Below, piece by piece: positions 19,611-28,336 of a DNA stretch of 49,391 nucleotides. The position numbers and the translations under genes were made by a program. Each line of letters opens with the position of its first letter. The first letter of the stretch is position 1. This DNA is from Bauldia sp. (GTDB taxonomy: Bacteria > Pseudomonadota > Alphaproteobacteria > Rhizobiales > Kaistiaceae). The stretch spans positions 1 to 49,391 of the forward strand of contig JALHRF010000011.1 in NCBI GenBank assembly GCA_022841545.1. Direction: 5' to 3'. The notes below the pieces were generated by a model. It had not been told where the DNA came from and did not search any database. It saw nothing but the letters and a program-made list of their open reading frames with translations.

Positions 19611-20105
19611 GTGGAAGACATCGACGCGCGCGGCATTCTGGCCGCGATCCCGCTGTTTGCAGAGACGCTCAACCCGCGGCAGCTCGACCATCTCGCCGCC
19701 CAGTGCGAGCCGGTCTTCTTCCCGGCCGGCACCTTCCTGATTTCCGAAGGCGATTTCGGCGACTCGATGTACGCGATCGTCAAGGGGGAGGCGAGCGTGA
19801 CCCTCCATGACGAGCGCGGCGAGGAGCACGGCGTCGCGCAGGTCAGGCCGGGCGAGATCGTCGGCGAGATGTCGATCCTGACCGGCATGCGGCGGAAGGC
19901 GACGGTCGCCGCCCGCACCGACGTGACGGCGATCGAAATCGCCAAGCCGGCGATCGAGGAGATGTTCGCCGGCGCGCCCGACTTGATCGACCGCTTCGGC
20001 GTGGTGCTGGCGCAACGCGAGGCGGTGCTGCGCCGCGTCGCTGCGGACGCTGCGAGCCACAAGGATTTCGCGAGCCGCATCCGGCGCTTCTTCGGGGGGA
20101 AGTAG
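19611..20105 (+). CDS. Cyclic-nucleotide-binding domain protein
   Basis: A 164-residue cytoplasmic protein consisting of one CNBD. It starts at a GTG preceded by ACGGGGA. The N-terminal helix LAAIPLFAETLNPRQLDHLAA leads into the beta barrel. The phosphate-binding cassette region is GEIVGEMSILTGMRRKATVAA, which retains the G-E and the R of ligand-binding members. No DNA-binding helix-turn-helix follows, so it is not a Crp-type regulator. It is convergent with the glutaminase fusion gene, which carries another CNBD. Confidence 0.88.
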   Translation: MEDIDARGILAAIPLFAETLNPRQLDHLAAQCEPVFFPAGTFLISEGDFGDSMYAIVKGEASVTLHDERGEEHGVAQVRPGEIVGEMSILTGMRRKATVAARTDVTAIEIAKPAIEEMFAGAPDLIDRFGVVLAQREAVLRRVAADAASHKDFASRIRRFFGGK

Positions 20106-20123
20106 CAGGGCCGGAGCCCGCCG

Positions 20124-21992
20124 CTACTGCTCCAGCGCACGGATCTCGTCGTTGGCGCGGCGGAGCCGCTCGGAGAAGTCCCGCATCATGTTGCCGAGGA
20201 TGGTCATCAACAGGTTGGGATGCTCCTTGCCCACCTCGCGGAGCTGCTCGACCGAGAAGCCGTAGCAGACCGCCCGCTCGTCGGCGACGATGTCGGCCGA
20301 GCGGCGGCCCCCGTCGAGGAGCGCCATCTCGCCGAAGGTGAGACCCGGGCCGAGCGACGCCACCCGCACAATGCGCTCGCCGTCCTCGTGCGGGATGCGG
20401 AGCTGGACCGTCACCGTGCCGCGGGCGACGGCGAAGAACAGCCGCGCCTCGTCGCCTTCACGCACGATCGCCTGGCCCGCCTCGAACTGCATCGGCCGGA
20501 CCATGCCTTCGAGGAGGCGGAGTTCGTCGCGGTCGAGGCCGCGAAAAATGTCGAGCTGGCCGAGCGAGAACTTGGTGAGGTCGCGCGCCGGCTGTGTCGC
20601 CGCGAGCAGCTTCCCCTCGCAGTATTCAAGAGCCTGGTCGCGATGCTCGAAGATGCGCTGCGCGCCGCCGCCCCGTCCGGCGATGAGCGCATGGAGCGCG
20701 GCGAGCCTCCCGTCCGCCTCGAGGTGGGCGAAAATCAGCGTCTTGCCGCGTTCGGTGAGGTTGGCGTCGGTCTCGACCAGGAGCCGCCCGGCAGCGGTGT
20801 CAGCGTCATGGACTCGGCGGAGGTCGACAATGATGTAATCGGCCTCGGCGGCGATGTCGTCGACCCGCCGCACCAGCCGCTCGGTCGACCCGAAGAAGAG
20901 GCCGCCCTGCACCTCGATCAGGCGGATCGTCCTGCCCTTCTCGTCAAGACGCTTCCGCTCATCGGGGTTGCGCATGCGCTTCGAGCGGACGACATCGCCC
21001 GAAAGCTCGCGCCGGATCACAGCACCGCTGTTGGTGTGGTTGCGGAAGACATGGAGCCCGAAGGTCTCGGAGATTTCCTTGCAGACATTGACGCCGCGGA
21101 CGCTGTGACCGTGGGCGTCGAGCCGCGGGGAGAACACGCCGATGCCGATCTGACCGGGGATCACCGCGATGATGCCGCCCGACACGCCGCTCTTGGCCGG
21201 CATGCCGACCTCGTAGGACCACTGGCCGGCATAGTTGTACATGCCGCAACTGTTCATCACGGTGAGCACGTCCTGGATGTAGTCGCGTTCCAGCGCCACG
21301 TCGCCGGTGAGCGGGTTTACCCCGTCATTGGCGAGCGTCGCCGCCATCACCGCGAGATCGGCGCAGGTGACCCGCACCGAGCACTGGCGGAAGTAGATAT
21401 CGAGAATGGTCTCGGGCGGCGAGTGAATCATCCCCGAATTCAGCATCATGTAGGCGATGGCCCGATTCCTGTGCCCTGTCGCCTGCTCGGAACGATGGAC
21501 GTCGTCGTCGATGAACAGGCTTCGGCCGGCGAAGCGCGACAGCACCGACAGCATGGTTGCGATCCGGGCTTCCGGCGTCTCGCCCTTGATCAACTCGGCG
21601 GCAGCCATCGCGCCCGCGTTGACCATCGGATTGAACGGGCGGTTATGCACCTCGTCGAGAACAATCGAATTGAAGGCCTCGCCGGTCGGCTCCACGCCGA
21701 TCCGCGACAACACATAGTCCCGGCCATACTCGGAGAGCGTATAGCCGTAGACGAAAGCCTTCGAGATCGACTGGATGGTGAAGGGAACGCTGGCGTCGCC
21801 GGCGGTGTAGACCCGTCCGTCCACCGTGGCGATGGCGATACCGAAGAGATCCGGATCGACCTTGGCCAACTCGGGGATGTAGGTGGCGATGGCGCCGTCG
21901 CCGATCGCGGAAATCCGCCGGTGAAGCGTCGTCAAGTAGCGGTCCACCGGACCCGACAGCACGTCGAGACCCGGCGCCTTCATATCCATCAT
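20124..21992 (-). CDS. glsA: Glutaminase A fused to STAS and cyclic-nucleotide-binding domains
   Basis: A 622-residue three-domain protein. Residues about 12-315 are a glutaminase that hydrolyses glutamine to glutamate and ammonia: the catalytic pair is S75-x-x-K78 (TIQSISKAF), with NPMVNAGAM (121-129), MMLNSGMIH and GMPAKSGVSGGI following. Residues about 355-455 look like a STAS domain (DYIIVDLRRVHDADTAAGRL). Residues about 478-610 are a CNBD with FGEMALLDGGRRSADIVA. The end is a short charged helix. The start MMDMKAPG has GGGGA upstream. Single-domain GlsA is about 310 residues, so ligand-gated activity is a reasonable inference, not shown here. Confidence 0.92.
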   Translation of the reverse strand: MMDMKAPGLDVLSGPVDRYLTTLHRRISAIGDGAIATYIPELAKVDPDLFGIAIATVDGRVYTAGDASVPFTIQSISKAFVYGYTLSEYGRDYVLSRIGVEPTGEAFNSIVLDEVHNRPFNPMVNAGAMAAAELIKGETPEARIATMLSVLSRFAGRSLFIDDDVHRSEQATGHRNRAIAYMMLNSGMIHSPPETILDIYFRQCSVRVTCADLAVMAATLANDGVNPLTGDVALERDYIQDVLTVMNSCGMYNYAGQWSYEVGMPAKSGVSGGIIAVIPGQIGIGVFSPRLDAHGHSVRGVNVCKEISETFGLHVFRNHTNSGAVIRRELSGDVVRSKRMRNPDERKRLDEKGRTIRLIEVQGGLFFGSTERLVRRVDDIAAEADYIIVDLRRVHDADTAAGRLLVETDANLTERGKTLIFAHLEADGRLAALHALIAGRGGGAQRIFEHRDQALEYCEGKLLAATQPARDLTKFSLGQLDIFRGLDRDELRLLEGMVRPMQFEAGQAIVREGDEARLFFAVARGTVTVQLRIPHEDGERIVRVASLGPGLTFGEMALLDGGRRSADIVADERAVCYGFSVEQLREVGKEHPNLLMTILGNMMRDFSERLRRANDEIRALEQ

Positions 21993-22203
21993 GGTTTTCG
22001 TCCCCTCCCCAGCACGGGGCAATTCTGACGATATAACCAAATTCCGTGCCAGATGCGCGACTCGACGCGGGTCGTCGATGCCACACGGATCGTCCGGCCG
22101 CGCGGCAAACCGCCGGCCGACAGCAACAACGCCTTGAAGACCCGCCCCCACCTCACGATACTCCCGCCACGAGGGGCCGTTCGAATCCGGACGGGGGTTG
22201 TTG

Positions 22204-23607
22204 ATGAACGTTCGCAACGGCGGCCCAATTCGGCTGTTCGTCGCTGCCTTGCTTGCCGCCATGATCGCCATCCGGCTGTGGGATTTCGACGTCCTGCAGG
22301 CGCTACGGTTTGCGGTCCTGGGCCACCTCGGCGCCTGGTTGCCATCGACGCCGATCCATCCGGCCTGGGCCTTGGCGGCCGAGGTTGCAGCGGTCGTGGC
22401 ATCTGCCGCGCTGATCGGCTGGCTCGCGCCGCGCCTGAACCCTGCGCAAGTGGCCATTCTCGGCGCCCTGACCGTGGCCGGTATCTTGGGCGGGGCCGTA
22501 CTCGCCGCATTCGGCGGTTTCCTCCTGGATCCGACCTGGCCGCTGGTCTCGGCGATCGTCGTTACCGGCGGCGCGGCGTTGACCGTGTCCTGGCAGGATG
22601 AGCGCAAGCGCCAGTCGGACGAGCGAAAGCGCCAAGAGATCCGCATCGCTTTCAGCCATTCCCTCCCACCGGCGGTGATCGATGCCCTTGCCGTGACGCC
22701 CGACCTCGTCTCCCTCGAAGCCGCCCGGCGGGACCTCACAGTGATGTCGGTCCACATCCGCGATCCCGCCGCGATCCTCGCCCCCATGTCGGCGTCCGAG
22801 ACCGCGGCTTTCCTCCGCAACACCCAGGACAGCGTGGCGTCCATCGTCCACGATCACGGCGGTATGCTCGACCGGCGAACCGGCGGGGAGATCCTGGCGC
22901 TTTTCAACGCGCCACTCGAGGATACCGCCCATCCCGACCACGCCGCGCGGGCGGCGGCGACGATCGCAACCGCGCTCGATCCCCTCAACGCCGCGCGACG
23001 CGCGGCGGCCGAGGCCGCCGGTCGCAAATACCTCCGCGTGCACCTCGATGTCGGCATCGACACCGGTCCCTGCACTGTCGGCAACCTGACCTCGGATCAC
23101 CATTCGGCGTGGACCGCGGTCGGCCCATCGATCGGCGTGGCGACCGGCATCGGCCGTCTTTGCCGGGAGTACGGGGTGGGGAACATCATCGGCGAGCGCA
23201 CGGTCGCGGGCATGGCGCACCCGAGGGTGCTTGAACTCGACCTGGTCCGGGCTGGCAGCGGGACGAAACCCATTCGCGTCTTCACGCTCCTCGACCCGTT
23301 CGTCGCCGACGCGGGCGTGGCCGGCCGCCTCGCCGCGGCGCACGCCAGGATGATCGCAGCCTACCGGAACCGCGAGTGGGCGGAGGCCGAAGCCGCCCTC
23401 CGCGAATGCCGGTCGTTCCGCATCGAGACGCTTGCCACCCTCTACAGCCTCTACCGGACGAGAATCGTGACCGCCCGTGAGATCGCACCACCCTCGGGCT
23501 GGGAGGGCGACAAGCACGGCACCATCGAGGAGATAGACGCTGTGACCGAGGTCACACCGGCGACGCGGACGCCGCGCCATAGTGGCGAGCGGAACGAGGG
23601 GGCGTAA
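22204..23607 (+). CDS. Degenerate class III adenylate/guanylate cyclase homologue, probably inactive
   Basis: A 467-residue membrane protein. About four hydrophobic helices (residues 9-130) lead into a cytoplasmic cyclase domain. Signposts of the family remain: FSHSLPPAVIDALA before the domain, VHDHGGMLD, LALFNAPL, GIDTGPCTVGNL and ELDLVR. The essential residues are gone: the first metal Asp is H184 (SVHIRD), the second metal Asp is G228 (RTGGEIL), and the usual GDxVNxAxR motif reads GPSIGVATG. The N-terminal text RLWDFDVLQALRF resembles the beginning of CHASE2 sensors, but the rest of CHASE2 is missing. TTG codons just upstream are alternative starts. A regulatory pseudo-cyclase is the best reading. 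Confidence 0.8.
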   Translation: MNVRNGGPIRLFVAALLAAMIAIRLWDFDVLQALRFAVLGHLGAWLPSTPIHPAWALAAEVAAVVASAALIGWLAPRLNPAQVAILGALTVAGILGGAVLAAFGGFLLDPTWPLVSAIVVTGGAALTVSWQDERKRQSDERKRQEIRIAFSHSLPPAVIDALAVTPDLVSLEAARRDLTVMSVHIRDPAAILAPMSASETAAFLRNTQDSVASIVHDHGGMLDRRTGGEILALFNAPLEDTAHPDHAARAAATIATALDPLNAARRAAAEAAGRKYLRVHLDVGIDTGPCTVGNLTSDHHSAWTAVGPSIGVATGIGRLCREYGVGNIIGERTVAGMAHPRVLELDLVRAGSGTKPIRVFTLLDPFVADAGVAGRLAAAHARMIAAYRNREWAEAEAALRECRSFRIETLATLYSLYRTRIVTAREIAPPSGWEGDKHGTIEEIDAVTEVTPATRTPRHSGERNEGA

Positions 23608-23609
23608 GG

Positions 23610-24017
23610 GTGCTGAACTTGACCGATCCGTTCTATGCCCTGCTGGCGGTCCTCGCCGTTCTCCAAGTCAAGCACTTCATCTGCGACTACCCGCTACAGA
23701 CGCTTTACCAACTCCAGAACAAGGGCAGGTACGGTCACCCCGGCGGCCTCATCCATTCCGGGCTCCACGTCATCGGCACCGCGGCGATATTCCTGGTGGT
23801 GCCGCCGACGCCGTGGCTGGCGGTCGGCATACTCGGTGGTGAGTTCGTCATCCACTATCATGTCGACTGGGCGAAGGATAACTGGATCAGGAGGCGGGGC
23901 TATACCGCAACCGACCGCGAATTCTGGTGGGCGATCGGCTTCGACCAACTCCTCCACCACCTCACCTACATCGCGATCGCCGGCATTCTCGTCGGAACGA
24001 GGCTCGGGACGGGGTAG
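23610..24017 (+). CDS. DUF3307 membrane protein
   Basis: A 135-residue protein with three hydrophobic segments. The sequence VKHFICDYPLQTLYQLQNKG, the histidine-rich HPGGLIHSGLHVIGTA, and VIHYHVDWAKDNW fit the DUF3307 family, and the conserved D and H residues suggest metal binding. The GTG start is 2 bases after the cyclase-homologue stop codon, so it is co-transcribed with that gene. Function unknown. Confidence 0.8.
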   Translation: MLNLTDPFYALLAVLAVLQVKHFICDYPLQTLYQLQNKGRYGHPGGLIHSGLHVIGTAAIFLVVPPTPWLAVGILGGEFVIHYHVDWAKDNWIRRRGYTATDREFWWAIGFDQLLHHLTYIAIAGILVGTRLGTG

Positions 24018-24020
24018 GGC

Positions 24021-24401
24021 TCAGAGACGCTGGTTCATCAGCCGGATGCGCTCGACCAGGACCCGCATCACGTCGAGGGCGAAGAACGGTGTGTCCTGGA
24101 CGAGGATGACGAAGAGCCGCTCGTTGATCGGAACCAGGTCGGTGTCCTCGATCGCCACGATCGTCGCGCTCCGCGGCGAATGGTCGATGAGCGCCATCTC
24201 GCCGAACATGCCGCCGGCGGCGACCTCCTCGACGGTGTCGCCATGGACCTTGATCGCCACCTTGCCGTTCCGGACGACGAACATTTCCTTGGCGGGTTCG
24301 CCCTCGGTGACGACGGTGTCGCCGGCCTTGAAGCTTCTGACCGGCACATCCGGCCGGTCAAACAGCTTGAAGTCGACCTGGTGCTTCTGGACGATGCTCA
24401 T
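24021..24401 (-). CDS. Small cyclic-nucleotide-binding domain protein
   Basis: A 126-residue single-domain CNBD protein starting MSIVQKHQVDF. Landmarks are VVTEGEPAKEMFVVRNGKVA and the cassette GGMFGEMALIDHSPRSATIVA, which keeps the FGEMAL and the arginine that contact the cyclic phosphate. There is no helix-turn-helix. The gene ends 3 bases from the convergent DUF3307 gene. Together with the CNBD gene at 19611 and the glutaminase fusion it makes three CNBD proteins within 5 kb. Confidence 0.88.
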   Translation of the reverse strand: MSIVQKHQVDFKLFDRPDVPVRSFKAGDTVVTEGEPAKEMFVVRNGKVAIKVHGDTVEEVAAGGMFGEMALIDHSPRSATIVAIEDTDLVPINERLFVILVQDTPFFALDVMRVLVERIRLMNQRL

Positions 24402-24629
24402 GGCGTGATGTCCCCTCGATCGCGTGACCGTGCTCATTGGCGCAGTCAGATGACACTTATGTGAACACGCCGCAACCACAGCCAGATCATTCGCGCCAGG
24501 CGGTTCTCACAGGCCCCACCTACGGGCATTTGCAGGGACGCATAAACCATCCGGCCACGGGCAGGTGGCGGTGTGTTGATCTTCGGCAGGAACTGTGGCT
24601 TGTTATTTTTGCGGGGGGAGCCACGTTCA

Positions 24630-27347
24630 ATGAGCCGGGCTGGCTCAGTAAGACTTAGAGTTGCCCTATCGGCAATATTTATCTTGGTTGCGGCCGTATT
24701 TGCGACGGCGTTCGTCTCCGCCCGGGTGTGGGACGACACCGTCGCCGACGCCAAGACCAAGCTTCACGACATCGCGACAATTCTCGCCGAACAGACATTC
24801 CAGTCGGTCGAGGCCCTTGATCTGGTCCTTTCCGACCTGGTGGCGCACGTGTCCTCGGTCGAGACCGAGGACGATTTCCGCGACCTGCTGCGCTCCCGAG
24901 AGCAATACGACAAGCTCATGGAGCGTTTCGAGCGCCTGCCTCAGGTCGAGGTGATGAGTGCCGTCGACTCGGCGGGCGACATGCTTCTCTCGACCCGCGG
25001 ATGGCCCGCCCCCGATTTCAGCATCGCCGGCGACGATCCGTTCGAGCACCTGAAGGCGCACCCGGGTTCGGGCCTGGTCGCCGGCCCGCCCATCCGTAGC
25101 CGGGCCAGCGGCAACTGGACAGTCTACTTCAGCCGGCGCATCGACAACACGGCCGGCGCTTTTCTGGGCACGATGTCGATCGGGGTGCCCCCCCAGTTCT
25201 TCCTGCGCATCTCCAACAGCGCGTCGGCGATCGCCGGCCTCAGTGCGCGACTAATGCGGGCCGACGGCACGATCTACGTCACGAATCCCCCGGTGGAGGC
25301 GAGCCTTGGTCAGAGGATCGAGCGCGAACCGGCATGGCTCGATCTCGTCGCGAGCGGCGGCGGCGCCTTCCGTAGCGCCGGCGGCAGTGATGGCGACGCG
25401 CGATTCATGGCCGTGGTCCCGGTAGCGCACTACCCGCTCGTGGTCGATGTCGGCGTGAGCGAAGCCAGCCTGCGGGACCTCTGGCGCGCACGTGTCACGC
25501 CGATCGCCTTCGTGAGCCTCCTGCTGGCGCTCCTGATGGCCGCCCTCACCGGCTTCCTTCTCGTCCAGTTCAGCCGCGCACTGCAGCGCCAGGCACAATT
25601 GCGCGAGCGCGACGAACACCTCGTCCGCGCGTCGAAGGAACGCGAGATCGCGACGGCGCGCTTTGAAGCGGCGCTCACCCACATGCGTCAGGGGCTGGCG
25701 GTGTTCGACCACGAAAGCCGGCTCGTCACCTGCAACGAGACCTATCTGACGATGTATCGGATCCGTCCGGAGTTGGTCCCTCCGGGGACGCCGTTCGCTA
25801 CGATCCTCGACCTTCGGGTCGCCAATGGCACCTATGCCGGCGACGATCCGGCGCTTTATGTCCAGCGTCACCTGAGCCTCGCCGAGGCCAGACCATCCAA
25901 TTTCACCCAGATCGAGCAACTGAAGGATGGCCGGTTCTTCATGTCATCCAAGCAGCGCATGCCGGACGGCGGCTGGCTGACCATCCAGGAAGACGTGACC
26001 GAGCGCGAGCTCGCGGTCGCGCATCTCAAGCATCTGGCAAGCCACGACCCGCTCACCGGGCTCGCCAACCGCTCCCTCCTCATCGAAAGGCTCGGCGATC
26101 TCCATCGGGACGGCGAGACGGCAGGCCTCGTCGGGCTCCTGATGATCGATCTCGACGGCTTCAAGGCGGTCAACGACAAGTTCGGCCATGCGATCGGCGA
26201 TGCCCTGCTCAAGGGCGTCGCCGCCCGGCTCACGGCGAGCGTCGGCCAGCGCGATACCGTGGCGCGCCTCGGCGGCGACGAGTTTGCCATCCTGCGCGTC
26301 TCGGAAGTCGCCGAGCCGCAATCGCTTCTCACGCTCGGCTCCACCATCATCGCGCGCCTTCAAGGGCCCTTCCAGATCGATCGACACGTCCTCAAGATCG
26401 GGGCGAGCGTCGGCGTCGCGACGGCCGCGGACGGAACGGTCGACCCGGACACCGTGCTGAGCCGGGCCGACATTGCGCTCTATCGCGCGAAGTCGGAGGG
26501 GCGAAACCGGGTGGTGGCCTTCGACAGGGAGATGGAGGTCGAGATCACCTCGCGGCGCGAACTCGCCGCGGACCTCGACGCCGCACTCGATGCGGGTGCT
26601 CTCGAGGTGCACTATCAACCGATCGTCAATGCCGACAGCCGCGCCACGCTCGCCATGGAGGCGCTGGCGCGCTGGCCACATCCGAAGCTCGGGAACATCA
26701 CGCCCGCAGTGTTCATCCCGCTGTCGGAGGAGAGCGACCAGATCTTCCGGCTTAGCGAACTGGTGTTCGACCGCGCCTGCGCAGATGCGGCGAACTGGCC
26801 GCCCGACGTGCGCGTCGCCGTGAACGTCTCGGCGATCCAGGTTGCCCAGGCCGATCTGCCGGGCCTGGTCCGCAAGCACCTCGAGAAGGCGGGCCTTCCG
26901 GGAAGCCGGCTGGAGATCGAGATCACCGAGTCGGCCCTGCTGGCGGACGACGACCGGGTGAGAAGGACGCTCGACGATCTCCGCGCGATGGGCGTACGGA
27001 TCGTGCTTGACGACTTCGGGACCGGGTTCGCCTCGCTTAGCAACCTGACCACGTTCTCGGTAGACATGATCAAGATCGACCGCAGCTTCATCAGCCAGCT
27101 CGGCGGGCACGCAGGCAGCACCGCGATCGTCGAAGCGTCGACGATGATGGCCGACGCCTTCGGGGTCACGGTTACGGCCGAAGGGGTCGAGACGATGGCG
27201 CAACGCAACCTGTTGCGCCGGATGGGTATCGTGCAGCACCAGGGCTACCTGTACGGCGCACCGGCCCCGGCCGAAGATTGGGTATTCGAGCCGGGCACCA
27301 CCATCGCACACCGGCGCGAGGTGCGGGCAGCACAACAGGTCGGATAG
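24630..27347 (+). CDS. Membrane c-di-GMP enzyme with PDC/Cache-like sensor, PAS, GGDEF and EAL domains
   Basis: A 905-residue protein. TM1 (about 11-31) and TM2 (about 297-318) flank a periplasmic PDC/Cache-like sensor. A PAS domain follows (MRQGLAVFDHESRLVTCNE). The cyclase motif is intact GGDEF (548-552). The position of the arginine in the upstream RxxD inhibitory site is Gly (GQRD), so feedback inhibition may be lost. The phosphodiesterase domain is complete: E677-A-L, NVSAIQ, ITES, D794-D795 in DDFGTGFASL, KIDRSF, and AEGVET. It probably both makes and degrades c-di-GMP. A GGGGGGAG ribosome binding site supports the ATG at 24630. Confidence 0.94.
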   Translation: MSRAGSVRLRVALSAIFILVAAVFATAFVSARVWDDTVADAKTKLHDIATILAEQTFQSVEALDLVLSDLVAHVSSVETEDDFRDLLRSREQYDKLMERFERLPQVEVMSAVDSAGDMLLSTRGWPAPDFSIAGDDPFEHLKAHPGSGLVAGPPIRSRASGNWTVYFSRRIDNTAGAFLGTMSIGVPPQFFLRISNSASAIAGLSARLMRADGTIYVTNPPVEASLGQRIEREPAWLDLVASGGGAFRSAGGSDGDARFMAVVPVAHYPLVVDVGVSEASLRDLWRARVTPIAFVSLLLALLMAALTGFLLVQFSRALQRQAQLRERDEHLVRASKEREIATARFEAALTHMRQGLAVFDHESRLVTCNETYLTMYRIRPELVPPGTPFATILDLRVANGTYAGDDPALYVQRHLSLAEARPSNFTQIEQLKDGRFFMSSKQRMPDGGWLTIQEDVTERELAVAHLKHLASHDPLTGLANRSLLIERLGDLHRDGETAGLVGLLMIDLDGFKAVNDKFGHAIGDALLKGVAARLTASVGQRDTVARLGGDEFAILRVSEVAEPQSLLTLGSTIIARLQGPFQIDRHVLKIGASVGVATAADGTVDPDTVLSRADIALYRAKSEGRNRVVAFDREMEVEITSRRELAADLDAALDAGALEVHYQPIVNADSRATLAMEALARWPHPKLGNITPAVFIPLSEESDQIFRLSELVFDRACADAANWPPDVRVAVNVSAIQVAQADLPGLVRKHLEKAGLPGSRLEIEITESALLADDDRVRRTLDDLRAMGVRIVLDDFGTGFASLSNLTTFSVDMIKIDRSFISQLGGHAGSTAIVEASTMMADAFGVTVTAEGVETMAQRNLLRRMGIVQHQGYLYGAPAPAEDWVFEPGTTIAHRREVRAAQQVG

Positions 27348-27394
27348 CCTATCCGCCAAGGTCTCCGGCCGTGGCCGGCGACATTCAGCACCCG

Positions 27395-28336
27395 CTATCG
27401 AAACGCGACGGTGTCGCCGAATTGCGCGCCGCCGCCTGCCCGTCGCCGCGGCCCGTTGCCGTCGCGGCCGACCGGCCCGACGCTCTGGCGGATGACGAGC
27501 TTGCAGGGAAGGCGCGTTTCGCCCGGGCGCGCGGGCTCGCCCCCGAGCTGGCGGACGAGATCTTCGGCGGCGAGACGGCCGAGTTCGGCGCGCGGCTGAA
27601 GCATCGTGGTGAGCGGAGGCTCGTACATGGCGGAGTAGTCGATGCCGTCAAAGCCCGCCACCGAAACCACGCCGGGGACGTCGATTCCGGCCTCGCGCAG
27701 CGCTGAGATGCAGCCGATCGCGATCTCGTCGCTCGCGGCGAAAATCGCCGTCGGACGGTCTTCGGAGAGGGCGAGGTAGCGCTGCACCGCCTTGGCGCCG
27801 GCAACGAAATTGTAGCCGCCGGGCCAGACAATGCCCGGATCGTAAGCGATGCCGGCCGCGTTGAGGGCATCGCAATAGCCGCGAAGGCGCCCCTGGGCGT
27901 CGAGGTTGTCCTCCGGACCGGAAATGTGGGCGATCCGGCGGTGGCCCAGGCTCACCATGTACTCGACAATCGTCGCCGCCGCGTCGCGATTGTCGACGCC
28001 GAAGACCGGCACCCGATCGAGGTCGGGAATGTCGCCGAAGACGACCGTCGTCGGCAGGCCGATGTCGAGAAGGCGGGGGCCGACGGAAGGCCGGGCGTTG
28101 AACAGAATCAGGCCGTCTACCCGACCGGAGCGGAGCAGCCTCTCGTAATGCGCCTCGCGCACCGGGTCCTGGCGGGTGTCGCCGAAGATCACGCCATAGC
28201 CGGCGCGGATCAGCACGTCCTCAACAGCGTTGATGATGACGTTCCAGAACGAATTGCCGAGCCCCGGCATCAGGCCGAGCACAATGCGGAGGCCACTTCG
28301 TTCGGTCGCGTCATCGGGATCCGGAGCATGCATCAT
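27395..28336 (-). CDS. LacI-type sugar-binding regulator lacking the DNA-binding domain
   Basis: A 313-residue protein that starts directly with the effector domain (GLRIVLGLMPGLGNSFWNVI). It contains GDTRQDPVREAHYERLLRSG, VFGVDNRDAAATIVEYM, GHRRIAHISGPEDN and FAASDEIAIGCISALREAG, followed by a C-terminal tail rich in Gly and Arg. The N-terminal helix-turn-helix and hinge of LacI proteins are absent. Its ATG overlaps the stop of the upstream full-length LacI gene (ATGA), and the two proteins are clearly similar along their length. It could form heterodimers with the upstream regulator or bind ligand without DNA. A frame-shifted start is not supported: upstream in-frame codons lie within the lacI gene end. 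Confidence 0.85.
   Translation of the reverse strand: MMHAPDPDDATERSGLRIVLGLMPGLGNSFWNVIINAVEDVLIRAGYGVIFGDTRQDPVREAHYERLLRSGRVDGLILFNARPSVGPRLLDIGLPTTVVFGDIPDLDRVPVFGVDNRDAAATIVEYMVSLGHRRIAHISGPEDNLDAQGRLRGYCDALNAAGIAYDPGIVWPGGYNFVAGAKAVQRYLALSEDRPTAIFAASDEIAIGCISALREAGIDVPGVVSVAGFDGIDYSAMYEPPLTTMLQPRAELGRLAAEDLVRQLGGEPARPGETRLPCKLVIRQSVGPVGRDGNGPRRRAGGGAQFGDTVAFR

Noticed and set aside
20220..22028. A 602-codon open frame antisense to the glutaminase fusion.
   Set aside because: The sense frame has intact enzyme and CNBD motifs; the antisense product has none.
21993..22844. Extension of the glutaminase gene upstream to a much longer protein.
   Set aside because: The extra residues are antisense to the cyclase homologue and lack any domain; MMDMKAPG with GGGGA upstream is a proper start.
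24500..24629. A general-stress (EcfG-type) promoter before the GGDEF-EAL gene, suggested by GGAAC near 24590.
   Set aside because: No CGTT-like -10 element lies at 16-17 bases; only a weak match exists.
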